Positions 29,528 to 38,644 of a DNA stretch of 38,644 nucleotides are shown piece by piece. How positions within the stretch are numbered: position 1 is the first letter of the stretch; each line of letters opens with the position of its first letter. Source of the stretch: Elusimicrobiota bacterium (GTDB taxonomy: Bacteria > Elusimicrobiota > Elusimicrobia > UBA1565). The translations under genes and the position numbers were made by a program. The notes below the pieces were generated by a model. It made no database searches, was not told the origin of the DNA, and saw only the letters and a program-made list of their open reading frames with translations. The stretch spans positions 1 to 38,644 of the forward strand of contig JACRDU010000150.1 of the NCBI GenBank assembly GCA_016218495.1. Reading direction: 5' to 3'.

Positions 29528-30415
29528 ATGGCGAATTCCGCGACCGGTCCCGACCTGGGCCTCGAGCCCAGCTACCAAGGCAAGGTCCGCGACCTCTACG
29601 ACCTGGGCGACAAGCTGCTGCTGGTCGCCACCGACCGGATTTCCGCCTTCGACCACGTCCTCTCTCCGGCCATCCCGGACAAGGGCCGCATCCTGACGCG
29701 GATCTCCGCCTACTGGTTCCAAGAAACCAAGGGCATGGTGCCGAACCATGTCGTGTCCCACGACCTCGCCGTCATCGCGAAGGCCCTGCCCAAGGGGGCG
29801 CGCCTGGACCCTGCGGAGTTCGAGGGCCGCGTGACGCTGGCCCGGAAGGCCGAGCGCGTCGACGCCGAGTGCGTGGTGCGCGGCTACCTCGTCGGCTCGG
29901 GCTGGAAGGAGTACAAGAAGGGCGGGACCGTCTGCGGCCACGCCCTCCCCGCCGGCCTGCAGGAGGCCCAGAGGCTGCCGGAGCCGATCTTCACGCCCTC
30001 CACGAAGGCCGACCAGGGGCACGACGAGAACATCTCGCGCGAGCGGCTGGCCGAGATGGTCGGCGCCGACCTGGCCCGGCGCCTGGAAGGCCTCTCGCTG
30101 AAGCTCTACAAGGCCTGCGCGCAACGGCTCGCCGCCAAGGGCCTCATCCTCGCCGACACCAAGTTCGAGTTCGGCTTCATCGACGGCGAGCTCTGCGTGA
30201 TCGACGAGATGGTGACCCCCGACTCTTCCCGGATGTGGGACGCCGCGACCTACCGGGCCGGCAAGACCCCGGAGAGCTTCGACAAGCAGCCCGTGCGCGA
30301 CTTCCTCGAGGCGTCCGGCTGGGACAAGAACCCGCCCGCCCCGACCCTCCCGCCCGCCGTCGTGGCCGCGACCGCCGCCCGCTACCGGGAAGCCCTGGCG
30401 AGGATCGTGTCATGA
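29528..30415 (+). CDS. purC: SAICAR synthase (phosphoribosylaminoimidazole-succinocarboxamide synthase)
   Basis: Joins aspartate to CAIR in purine synthesis. 295 residues from ATG 29528, 8 nt after GGAG. The ATG at 29522, overlapping the guaA stop, is an alternative but too near the ribosome site. Motifs: YQGKVRDLYDL, LLVATDRISAFDHVL, ECVVRGYLVGSGWKEY, FTPSTKADQGHDEN, DTKFEFGF and DEMVTPDSSRMWD. The long form (about 295 rather than 240 residues) resembles the yeast/proteobacterial second type. The stop overlaps the purS start (ATGA). Confidence 0.96.
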   Translation: MANSATGPDLGLEPSYQGKVRDLYDLGDKLLLVATDRISAFDHVLSPAIPDKGRILTRISAYWFQETKGMVPNHVVSHDLAVIAKALPKGARLDPAEFEGRVTLARKAERVDAECVVRGYLVGSGWKEYKKGGTVCGHALPAGLQEAQRLPEPIFTPSTKADQGHDENISRERLAEMVGADLARRLEGLSLKLYKACAQRLAAKGLILADTKFEFGFIDGELCVIDEMVTPDSSRMWDAATYRAGKTPESFDKQPVRDFLEASGWDKNPPAPTLPPAVVAATAARYREALARIVS

Positions 30416-30894
30416 GCGCGACCGAGACGGCCGGGCACATCGTCGAGGTCGGCGCCAAGCCCGGGATGTCCGACACCACCGGGGCCGCGCTGATCGCCCA
30501 GATCCAGTCCATCGGCGTCCAGGCCGTGCAGGAAGCGCGCGTCCTCGCCCTCTACGACCTGCGCGGCAAGCTCAGCGCCGCCCAGGTCACCCAGGCGGCC
30601 AAGGACCTCCTGGCCGACCCCGTCACGCAGGACTTCCGGCTCGAGTCCCGGGCCGGGGCCTTCCTCCCCCCGCATTGGCGCCTGGAGGTCTGGCTGAAGC
30701 CCTCGATGACCGACTCCGTCGGCGAGAGCGTCAAGAAGGCCGTCCGGGACCTCGGGCTCCCCGAGCCCTCTGCGGTCCGCACCGGCCAGGCCTACCAGCT
30801 CTTCGGCAAGCTCAACAAGCAGCAGGTCGACCGCATACTCGAGCGGCTGCTCTCGAACCCGGTCATCCACCGGACCTCGGCGGAGCAGCGGTGA
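30412..30894 (+). CDS. purS: FGAM synthase subunit PurS, tandem two-domain form
   Basis: PurS bridges the amidotransferase PurQ and the synthase PurL in the three-part FGAM synthase. The usual protein is about 80 residues and dimerises; this one has 160. Two copies of the fold are visible: residues about 8-78 (VEVGAKPGMSDTTGAAL .. LYDLRGKLSAAQVTQAAKDL) and about 87-155 (LEVWLKPSMTDSVGESV .. AYQLFGKLNKQQVDRILERL). Each has KPGMSD/KPSMTD, a G-KL turn and the last helix with LL(A/S)(D/N)PV. A single chain could therefore replace a PurS dimer. Starts at ATG 30412 overlapping the purC stop; its stop overlaps purL. Confidence 0.9.
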   Translation: MSATETAGHIVEVGAKPGMSDTTGAALIAQIQSIGVQAVQEARVLALYDLRGKLSAAQVTQAAKDLLADPVTQDFRLESRAGAFLPPHWRLEVWLKPSMTDSVGESVKKAVRDLGLPEPSAVRTGQAYQLFGKLNKQQVDRILERLLSNPVIHRTSAEQR

Positions 30895-33338
30895 GCGCCT
30901 TGAAGACGGAAGCCCAGCCCCGCGGAGCGCACCCCCAGGCCGCCTGGTCCGGCGCCTCCGCCCGCGACCTCGCCGACATGAACGCGTCCCACGGCTGGTC
31001 CCTCGACGCGGCGGAGCTCGCCGCGGTGCAGGCCCATTTCCAGAAGCTCAAGCGCGAGCCGACCCGGGCCGAGGTCGAGACCTTCGCCCAGACATGGTCC
31101 GAGCACTGCAAGCACAAGACCTTCACCAGCCCCATCCTCTACCGCGACGGGAAGTCGACCAAGCGCATCAAGAGCCTGCTGGCTGAGACCATCGTCGACG
31201 CCACGGCCCGGCTCAAGAAGCCCTGGTGCCTCTCCGTCTTCGCCGACAACGCCGGCATCGTCGCCTTCGACAAGAAGTGGGCCCTGGCCTACAAGGCGGA
31301 GACCCACAACCACCCCTGCGCGGTGGAGCCCTACGGCGGAGCCGAGACCGGCGTCGGCGGCGTCATCCGCGACGTGCTCGGCGCGGGCCTGGGCGCGAAG
31401 CCCGTCCTGAACACCGACGTCTTCTGCTTCGCCCCCCCCGACTACGAGGGCCCCGTCTCCCCCGGGGCGCTCCACCCGCGCCGGACGCTGACCAGCGTCG
31501 TGGCCGGGGTGCGCGACTACGGCAACCGGATGGGCATCCCCACGGCAGCCGGAGGGGTCTGGTTCGACGAGGCTTACCGCCACAACCCGCTCGTGTTCGT
31601 CGGGACCGTCGGCTTGATCCCCCGCAGCGCGATCGCCAAGGCCGTGAAGCCCGGCGACCTAATCGTGGCGGCCGGCGGCCGCACCGGCCGCGACGGGCTG
31701 CACGGGGCCACGTTCTCCTCGGCCGCCCTCGACGACCAGGCCTCGGTCTCCGCCGTCCAGATCGGCCACGCCATCAACGAGAAGCGCCTCCTCGACGCCC
31801 TGATGCGGGCCCGCGAGCTCCGGCTCTACCGCGGCCTGACCGACTGCGGCGCAGGCGGGTTCTCGTCCGCCGTGGGCGAGATGGCCGAGCTGTCGGGCAA
31901 GCGCGGCGGCGCCCGCGTCCGCCTCGAGGCCGCGCTCTTCAAGACCACGGAGATCGCCCCCTGGGAGGCCTGGGTCTCGGAATCCCAGGAGAGGATGGTC
32001 CTGGCCGTCCCGAAGGACAAGCTCGCGGCCCTGGCCGACCTCTTCGCCTCCGAAGGCGTGGAGCACTGCGTGCTCGGCGAGTTCACCGACACCGGACGCC
32101 TCGAGGTCTCCTGGGCCGGCGAGGCCCTGGTCGACCTGGACCTCAAGTTCCTGCACAAAGGCGTCCCGCGCAGGGAGCGCTCCGCGGTGTGGGAGGCCCC
32201 CAAGGCCGGGCCCCTCGTCACCAACCGGCGCAACGAGCGCGCCCGGGCCGGAGAGGCCCTGCGCTGGTGCCTGGGCCACCTGAACGTCTGCAGCCGGGAA
32301 TGGATCATCCGCCAGTACGACCACGAGGTCCAGGGCGGCACCATCCTCAAGCCGCTCCAGGGCCTCCACCACGACGGCCCCGGCGACGCCTGCGTCATCT
32401 GGCCGCAGGCCGTCGTCGGCGAGGAGGGCTCCTTCCGGGGCTTCTCCGTAGGCCACGGGATGAACCCCTCCTACGGCCGCATCGACCCCTACGCGATGGC
32501 GCAGGCCGCCGTCGACGAGGCCCTGTCGAACCTCGCCTGCGTAGGCGCCGATGTCTCCCAGGCCGCCCTCCTCGACAACTTCTGCTGGGGCGACCCCGAG
32601 GACCCGAGCGAGCTCGGCCGCCTCGTGCGCGCGGCGCAGGGCTGCCGGGACGCCGCCCTGGCCTTCCAGGCGCCCTTCATCTCCGGCAAGGACAGCCTCA
32701 ACAATACCTATACCGACGCCAAGGGGCTCAAGCACTCGATCCCGGGGACCCTGCTCATCTCGGCGCTGGCCCCCGTCCCGGACGTGCGCCAGGCCGTGAC
32801 GATGGACTTCAAGACCGCCAACAACCCGGTCTATCTCGTGGGCTGGACCTCCAACGAGCTGGGCGGGTCGCTCTGGGAGGCCTTCGCCCAGGAGAAGGGC
32901 GGGGCCGTCCCCGTCGTAGAGCCCCGCTCCGCGAAGGAAGCCCTGTGGACGCTGTCTTCGGCCATCCGCGCCGGGCTGGTCATGAGCGCCCACGACCTGC
33001 GCGAGGGCGGCCTCGCCGTGGCCGCCGCCGAGATGGCGTTCTCCGGCGAGGTCGGCGTCCAGATCGACGTGGACCTGGTCCCGCGCACGCGCGACGTGGC
33101 CGACCCGGTCACGATCCTCTTCTCCGAGTCCCCGAGCCGGTTCCTGCTCGAGGTCTCGCCCGACAAGGAGAAGGCGTTCCTCAAGGCCATGAAGGGCGTC
33201 CCGATGGCCCGGGTCGGCAAGACCATCGCCAACCCCGTCCTGCGCGTCGTCGGCCTGGACTCCCGGACGCTGCTCGAGGAGCGCCTGAACGAGCTCAAGG
33301 CCGCCTGGCAGGCCCCCCTGCCGAGGATCCTCGGATGA
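30891..33338 (+). CDS. purL: FGAM synthase subunit PurL
   Basis: Catalyses ATP-dependent conversion of FGAR to FGAM, with ammonia from PurQ. 815 residues from GTG 30891 (GTGA overlap). Motifs: TWSEHCKHKTF near residue 68, AETHNHPCAVEPYGGAETGVGG, DRDGLHGATF-like GRDGLHGATFSSA, LTDCGAGGFSSAVGEM and HDLREGGLAVAAAEMAFSG. It is the small PurL type (no fused PurS or glutaminase domain), slightly long because of a 35-residue N-terminal extension. Flanked by its partners purS and purQ. Confidence 0.97.
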   Translation: MSALKTEAQPRGAHPQAAWSGASARDLADMNASHGWSLDAAELAAVQAHFQKLKREPTRAEVETFAQTWSEHCKHKTFTSPILYRDGKSTKRIKSLLAETIVDATARLKKPWCLSVFADNAGIVAFDKKWALAYKAETHNHPCAVEPYGGAETGVGGVIRDVLGAGLGAKPVLNTDVFCFAPPDYEGPVSPGALHPRRTLTSVVAGVRDYGNRMGIPTAAGGVWFDEAYRHNPLVFVGTVGLIPRSAIAKAVKPGDLIVAAGGRTGRDGLHGATFSSAALDDQASVSAVQIGHAINEKRLLDALMRARELRLYRGLTDCGAGGFSSAVGEMAELSGKRGGARVRLEAALFKTTEIAPWEAWVSESQERMVLAVPKDKLAALADLFASEGVEHCVLGEFTDTGRLEVSWAGEALVDLDLKFLHKGVPRRERSAVWEAPKAGPLVTNRRNERARAGEALRWCLGHLNVCSREWIIRQYDHEVQGGTILKPLQGLHHDGPGDACVIWPQAVVGEEGSFRGFSVGHGMNPSYGRIDPYAMAQAAVDEALSNLACVGADVSQAALLDNFCWGDPEDPSELGRLVRAAQGCRDAALAFQAPFISGKDSLNNTYTDAKGLKHSIPGTLLISALAPVPDVRQAVTMDFKTANNPVYLVGWTSNELGGSLWEAFAQEKGGAVPVVEPRSAKEALWTLSSAIRAGLVMSAHDLREGGLAVAAAEMAFSGEVGVQIDVDLVPRTRDVADPVTILFSESPSRFLLEVSPDKEKAFLKAMKGVPMARVGKTIANPVLRVVGLDSRTLLEERLNELKAAWQAPLPRILG

Positions 33339-34111
33339 AAAAGCCCAAGGTGCTGGTCCTGCGGACGGCAGGGACGAACTGCGACCTCGAAACGGCCTCC
33401 GCGTTCAAGATGGCGGGGGGCGAGCCGGAGCTCCTGAGCGTGCGCGACCTCCTGAGCGGCAAGGCCAAGCTCTTCAACTACGGCATCGTCGCCATCCCGG
33501 GCGGCTTCTCGTACGGCGACGACGTCGGCGCGGGACGGATCTTCGCCAACGAGATCCGGGGCCAGCTCCGGGAGCTGCGCGGCTTCATCCGCTCCGGCCG
33601 GCCCGTCATCGGCATCTGCAACGGGTTCCAGGTGCTGGTCAAGGCCGGCATCCTCCCCCAGACGCCCGCCGGCGACCAGGTCGCCTCGCTGTCGTTTAAC
33701 GACTCGAACCGCTTCGAGGCGCGCTGGGTCCGCCTGCGCATCAACCTGCAGAGCCAGTCGCTCTTCGTGAAGGGCCTGCCCGAGATGATCGAGCTCCCGG
33801 TCGCCCACGGGGAGGGGAAGTTCGTCGTGAAGTCGCCCAAGGTCCTCGAGATGCTCAAGAAGACCCGCGCCATCCTGATGCAATACGTCAACGAGGAAGG
33901 GAAGTTCACCGGCTACCCGGAGAACCCCAACGGCTCGCTCTTCAACATCGCCGCGATCACCAACCCCGAGGGCAACTGCCTGGGCCTGATGCCCCACCCT
34001 GAGCGCTACGTGACCCGCTGGCACCATCCGAACTGGACCCGGCAGACCTTCTGCAAGGAAGGGGTCGGCCTCGAGCTTTTCCGGAACGCCGTGAACCACG
34101 CGCTGAACTAG
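33335..34111 (+). CDS. purQ: FGAM synthase glutaminase subunit PurQ
   Basis: Class I amidotransferase that feeds ammonia to PurL. 258 residues from ATG 33335 (ATGA overlap). Motifs: RTAGTNCDLET, IPGGFSYGDDVGAG, nucleophile C95 in GICNGFQVLVKAG, and HPE in LMPHPERYV. The oxyanion region and catalytic triad are complete. Typical length is about 225, with the additional residues lying in the second half. Confidence 0.97.
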   Translation: MKKPKVLVLRTAGTNCDLETASAFKMAGGEPELLSVRDLLSGKAKLFNYGIVAIPGGFSYGDDVGAGRIFANEIRGQLRELRGFIRSGRPVIGICNGFQVLVKAGILPQTPAGDQVASLSFNDSNRFEARWVRLRINLQSQSLFVKGLPEMIELPVAHGEGKFVVKSPKVLEMLKKTRAILMQYVNEEGKFTGYPENPNGSLFNIAAITNPEGNCLGLMPHPERYVTRWHHPNWTRQTFCKEGVGLELFRNAVNHALN

Positions 34112-34130
34112 CGCGGGAGGTGGCTGGACC

Positions 34131-35584
34131 GTGTGCGGCATCATAGCCGTCGCCGATAGTCGCAACGCCGTCCCCCTGACGGCTACGGGGCTGTTCGCCC
34201 TCCAGCACCGCGGCCAGGAGGCGGCGGGGATCGTCGCGTCGGACGGCTCCCGCCTGCGGGTCCTCACCGGGCTGGGCCTGGTGGACGAGGCTTTCCCCGA
34301 GGGCTCCCTCAAGGCCTTGACCGGCTCCTACGCCGTCGGCCACACGCGCTACGCCACCTCCGGCGACGGCGACCTGCGCAACGCCCAGCCCCTGGTCTTC
34401 GAGCACGTGCATGGGCCGCTGGCCATCGCGCACAACGGGAACCTGACCAACGCCCGGACCATCCGCAAGAAGCTCGAGACGCGCGGGGCCATCTTCCGCA
34501 CCTCGTCGGACTCCGAGGTCATCATCCACCTCACGGCCCGCCATCCCGGGCCCATCGAGGACGCCGTCATAGCGGCGCTGCGCCAGGTCGAGGGCGCCTA
34601 CTCCTGCCTGTTCCTGACCCCGACCAAGCTCATCGCCGTCCGCGACCCCCTCGGGTTCCGCCCGCTGGTGATGGGCCGCATCGGGAAGGCCCGCGTCTTC
34701 GCCTCCGAGACCACGGCGCTGGAGCTCCTCGGCGCGCGCTTCGAGCGCGAGCTCGAGCCGGGCGAGATGGTCATCGTCGAGGGCGGCCGGCTGCGCTCGC
34801 TCAAGCCTTTCCCCGCCCACGGCCGCTCCGCCTTCTGCGTGTTCGAGAAGGTCTACTTCGCCCGGCCGGACTCCGTCTTCGGAGGGCGGACCGTGCAGAC
34901 CGACCGCCAGGCCCTGGGTGCGGAGCTGGCGCGGGAGATGTCCGAGATCGCGGCCGACATCGTCGTCCCCGTCCCGGATTCGGGCGTCCCCCACGCGATG
35001 GGCTTCTCGCGCGCCTCGGGCCTGCCGCTGGAGGTCGGCCTGGTGCGCAACCACTACATCGGACGGACCTTCATCCAGCCCGGCCAGGCCGCGCGCGACA
35101 TGGCGGTTCGCCTCAAGCTCGCCCCCGTCGCCTCCGTCCTCAAGAAGAAGCGCATCGTCCTCATCGACGACTCGATCGTACGCGGGACCACCTCGCGGCG
35201 CATCATCGGCCTGCTGCGCAGGGCCGGCGCGCGGGAGATCCACATGGCCATCGCCTCCCCGCCCATCGTGGCCCCCTGCTTCTACGGCATCGACACCCCC
35301 AGCCGCGCCGAGCTCATCGCGGCCACGCGCTCGCGCGAGGCCATCCGCCGCTTCCTGGGCGCCGACTCGCTGACCTACCTGTCCATAGACGGCCTGCTGC
35401 GCGCCACGGGGGGGACGGCAAAGGACACCTGCACCGCCTGCTTCACCGCGCGCTACCCCACGCCCATCGTCGACTTCGAGGAGCCCGGCCTCATCGGCTC
35501 GGAGGCCGGCGGCCCGGCGGCCGACCAGAAGGCGCGCGACGCCCGCGACCAGGCCCGCGACGCCGACGAAGAGGATATCTACAT

Positions 35585-35588
<4 letters not shown>
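34131..35588 (+). CDS. purF: Amidophosphoribosyltransferase PurF
   Basis: First committed enzyme of purine synthesis (PRPP plus glutamine to phosphoribosylamine). 485 residues from GTG 34131 behind GGGAGG. The N-terminal nucleophile Cys2 follows the start Met directly, so no propeptide is needed. The PRTase motif is VLIDDSIVRGTT (343-354). C236, C383, C434 and C437 match the spacing of the 4Fe-4S ligands known in the Bacillus-type enzyme, so an oxygen-sensitive iron-sulfur PurF is likely. The acidic/Ala-rich tail after residue 455 is an extension. Overlaps purD (ATGA). Confidence 0.97.
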
Positions 35589-36861
<1,273 letters not shown>

Positions 36862-36865
<4 letters not shown>

Positions 36866-37341
36866 AAGTCCTCGTCCTGATGGGCTCGGACTCGGACCTG
36901 CCGGTGATGAAGAAGGCCGGCGAGACCCTCAAGAAGTTCGGCGTCCCCTACAAGATGACGGTGGCCTCGGCCCATCGCACGCCGGAGCGCGTCACCGCCC
37001 TCGTCAAGAAGTCCGAGGCCGCCGGCTGCGGCGTCTTCATCGCGGCGGCCGGGATGGCCGCCCACCTGGCCGGCGCCGTCGCGGCGCAGACCACCAAGCC
37101 AGTCATCGGCGTGCCGCTGAACTCCTCTCTGGACGGCCTCGACGCCCTGCTCGCCACCGCCCAGATGCCCCCCGGCGTCCCCGTGGCCGCGGTGGCCGTG
37201 GACGGGGCGGCCAACGCCGCCCACCTGGCCGTGCAGATCCTGGCCGTATCGGACAAGGACCTGGCCGCGAAGCTCCGGGCCCATAAGAAGGAGATGTCCG
37301 AGGCCGTCCTCAAGAAAGCCGCCGCCGTCGAAGCCGCCTGA
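36862..37341 (+). CDS. purE: N5-carboxyaminoimidazole ribonucleotide mutase PurE
   Basis: 159 residues from GTG 36862 (GTGA overlap). Class I PurE motifs: [14 protein letters not shown] at the start, SAHRTPER (H38) and [26 protein letters not shown]. Class I enzymes use the N5-CAIR made by PurK, which is not encoded here, so purK should be elsewhere. Last gene of the nine-gene purine operon, followed by a repeat cluster. Confidence 0.95.
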
Positions 37342-37349
37342 CGGTGCCA

Positions 37350-37407
37350 GGGGACAACTCTCGCAACTGACGCAACTGTCGGGGACAACTCTCGCAACCG
37401 TTGCGAG
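37350..37407. repeat. Twin 18-bp repeats with hairpin after purE
   Basis: GGGGACAACTCTCGCAAC occurs at 37350-37367 and 37381-37398. The second copy overlaps a hairpin, CTCGCAA/TTGCGAG (37391-37397 with 37401-37407). The GGGGACAA core is shared with the palindrome before rimO and, as TGTCCCC, with the end repeats of the IS at the right edge. It may also serve as the operon's terminator, though no U-run follows. Confidence 0.7.
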
Positions 37408-37429
37408 GGTTGCTGCCTGTCACCGGCTT

Positions 37430-38464
37430 CTAGAGCAGGCGCAGGACGAGGGCCAGGCGGGCCTGGATGGTGGGCAGGGCTACGGCGCCCGTCACATTCC
37501 GGCCGCTGACCGCGGCCCAAGAAAACCCGGTCTCCAGGTCCAAGGCCTTCGTGGCATGCCAGCTCAGGCCCAGGTCCAAGAAGGGAGAGACCCGGGTGCC
37601 GGAATTCTCAGGCGACAATATCTGCGCCGGGGAGAGAGGAGGCGTTGTGGATTGATAGACCTTCTTCTGGAACAAATCCCAGCGCAGGCCCGCGCCCGCG
37701 GATACGGCCCAACGGACGGGAAAGCCCCCCACTCCCGGGAGCCAGCCGCGCCGGAATTCGAACAGTCTGGCGGCCAGCCCTTCGATGGATAGGTCATTCA
37801 CGGTCGTCCGTCGGTATCCGGCAGGGAACGCCAGACCTTCCTCGCGGCTGATGGAGTAGTTCGAAATCCGCAGCCCCGCCTGCCAGCGCTCGTCCAGGCG
37901 CCCGGTCACGACTCCCTGAAAGGCGAGATACGATAAATCGGTCTGCGTCCCCACCCCCGCCCAGTACGTCGTCCGCCCTTTTCCCGATGCGGAACGGCGC
38001 ATCAGCCTCTGGAGCAGCGGCGCCGGTTCGGCCCGAGCCGGCCCAAGGCGGGCGACATCGAATTGTTTGACGCTCGTGAAGGAAGCCAGCGCGACCACGT
38101 ACCCCTCGGGGCCGCGAACAACGCTCGCCCGGACCCAAAGGCCGTCTCTCAACGGGCGGACCTCCCCGGAGACCAAGAAGGCCGCCGCAGCGGCATCTTC
38201 GCGCAGGCGCAGGCCCGGCACGGCGACGAGGGCCTGTTCGAGGGCCAAGAACTCCTCCGCCCAGACCGATGCGGCCTCGGCGTCCAAGCCGGAATAGCCG
38301 AACGCACGCACAGACACGTCGGCGTCCATGCCCGACTCCGTGCGGCTGGAGACCTGCGCGGCGACGAAGGAAGCGATGGCGCGGCCGGTGTCTCCCGTCT
38401 CAGCCGCGGCGGGGACGCCGAGGAATAGTCCCAGAAGCGCTGCAAGGCCCGTTCTTGGGATCAT
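37430..38464 (-). CDS. Probable outer-membrane barrel protein with periplasmic N-terminal domain
   Basis: 344 residues. Signal peptide ([18 protein letters not shown]), then a domain of about 130 residues with alternating strands and helices ([36 protein letters not shown]) that resembles the FlgO/LpoB/TolB-N type of envelope domain. From about residue 165, amphipathic strands with aromatic ends follow ([68 protein letters not shown]), the look of an 8- to 10-strand barrel. Exact family unknown. Single gene between the purE repeat cluster and the IS. Confidence 0.65.
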   Translation of the reverse strand: MIPRTGLAALLGLFLGVPAAAETGDTGRAIASFVAAQVSSRTESGMDADVSVRAFGYSGLDAEAASVWAEEFLALEQALVAVPGLRLREDAAAAAFLVSGEVRPLRDGLWVRASVVRGPEGYVVALASFTSVKQFDVARLGPARAEPAPLLQRLMRRSASGKGRTTYWAGVGTQTDLSYLAFQGVVTGRLDERWQAGLRISNYSISREEGLAFPAGYRRTTVNDLSIEGLAARLFEFRRGWLPGVGGFPVRWAVSAGAGLRWDLFQKKVYQSTTPPLSPAQILSPENSGTRVSPFLDLGLSWHATKALDLETGFSWAAVSGRNVTGAVALPTIQARLALVLRLL

Positions 38465-38508
38465 CGGAAAACTATACTCCGAAGCGCAGTGTCAGGCAAT
38501 GGAGCGCT

Positions 38509-38565
38509 TCAACTCACGTAAGATGTCCCCCAATTCTGGCTCGTCAACTCACCTAAGATGTCCCC
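38509..38565 (+). repeat. Two 22-bp end repeats of the right-edge IS
   Basis: Positions 38509-38530 and 38544-38565 differ at one base only (CTCACGTAAG versus CTCACCTAAG) and both end in GATGTCCCC. They are spaced 35 bp apart. Repeats of this kind upstream of a transposase are probably its binding sites; the element's left end would lie at or just before 38509. Confidence 0.6.
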
Positions 38566-38607
38566 GAACAAGTCCCCCATGCGAGGGCTTTTCTGGGAGG
38601 TATACGG

Positions 38608-38644
38608 ATGAGTCCGTCGGCCAGGAGGGAGTACGTGGCGAGGA
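38608..38644 (+). CDS. IS transposase, N-terminus only (runs off the window)
   Basis: ATG 38608, 7 bp after GGGAGG, opens MSPSARREYVAR, which resembles the start of integrase-core (DDE) transposases beginning MSPxARREYLxxxxxRY. Only 12 codons are visible. Gene status is supported by the ribosome site and by the paired 22-bp end repeats just upstream. Confidence 0.55.
   Translation, partial: MSPSARREYVAR

Noticed and set aside
26772-29528. 918-codon minus-strand frame over guaB-guaA
   Set aside because: Ala/Asp/Val/Gly-rich shadow of two fully recognisable enzymes on the plus strand.
37350-37407. CRISPR array after purE
   Set aside because: Only two copies of the 18-bp repeat, spaced 31 bp apart, no further units and no cas genes in the window.

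Overview
The window is GC-rich bacterial chromosome. A member of Elusimicrobiota (or a close relative) is my best guess. It rests mainly on a secreted protein carrying TTYYPSPYGVYDQMR behind a signal peptide, next to pilin-like genes, a combination I associate with that phylum. Ankyrin-kinase fusions and the gene style fit, but no rRNA is present to prove it.

Layout. (1) 1-221 is the N-terminal end of an exported protein on the minus strand. (2) 298-372 is tRNA-Arg(GCG). An integrated element of about 7.8 kb (329-8189) occupies its 3' half. It is bounded by perfect 50-bp direct repeats and starts with a tyrosine integrase. It carries a string of small, mostly unrecognisable genes: a zinc-ribbon protein, a PC4-like ssDNA-binding protein, a protein reminiscent of phage ejection proteins, and a small membrane protein. 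At its right end lie a Panacea-domain antitoxin/toxin pair and, just inside attR, a strong promoter whose predicted start is the first base of an H-type pseudoknot. No capsid, terminase or replication gene is visible, so it looks like a satellite or genomic island rather than a complete prophage. (3) 8237-11100 holds an exported membrane-anchored protein, peptide deformylase coupled to a ferritin-like protein, and a dienelactone-hydrolase-family protein. (4) 11097-14759 (minus) is one compact operon, tatA-moaC-moaD-moaE-mogA-moeA-tatC, joining molybdenum-cofactor synthesis to the Tat exporter that moves folded cofactor enzymes. (5) 14806-17744 holds an M23 peptidase and, convergent to it, a pilin-like operon with its own sigma70-type promoter. 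(6) 17863-22230 (minus) encodes two Ser/Thr kinases, one membrane-anchored and one fused to 13 ankyrin repeats. (7) 22476-26608 holds rimO, a glycine-zipper protein, tRNA-Cys and a large membrane protein with TPR-like repeats.

(8) 26814-37341 is a nine-gene purine operon, guaB(GuaB3 type)-guaA-purC-purS-purL-purQ-purF-purD-purE, mostly with ATGA/GTGA/TGATG-style overlaps and preceded by a hairpin-rich leader. PurS is a tandem duplication of the usual 80-residue subunit. purM, purN, purB, purH and purK are not here. (9) 37430-38464 is a probable outer-membrane barrel protein. The right edge enters an insertion sequence whose transposase starts at 38608.

A TGTCCCC/GGGGACA motif recurs in non-coding DNA: in a near-perfect 52-bp palindrome before rimO, in twin 18-bp repeats after purE, and in the end repeats of the IS. 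This suggests a repeat family, possibly derived from IS ends.

The best candidate for something undescribed is the right end of the tRNA-Arg element: the toxin-antitoxin pair followed by a promoter-driven pseudoknot RNA abutting the attachment site.
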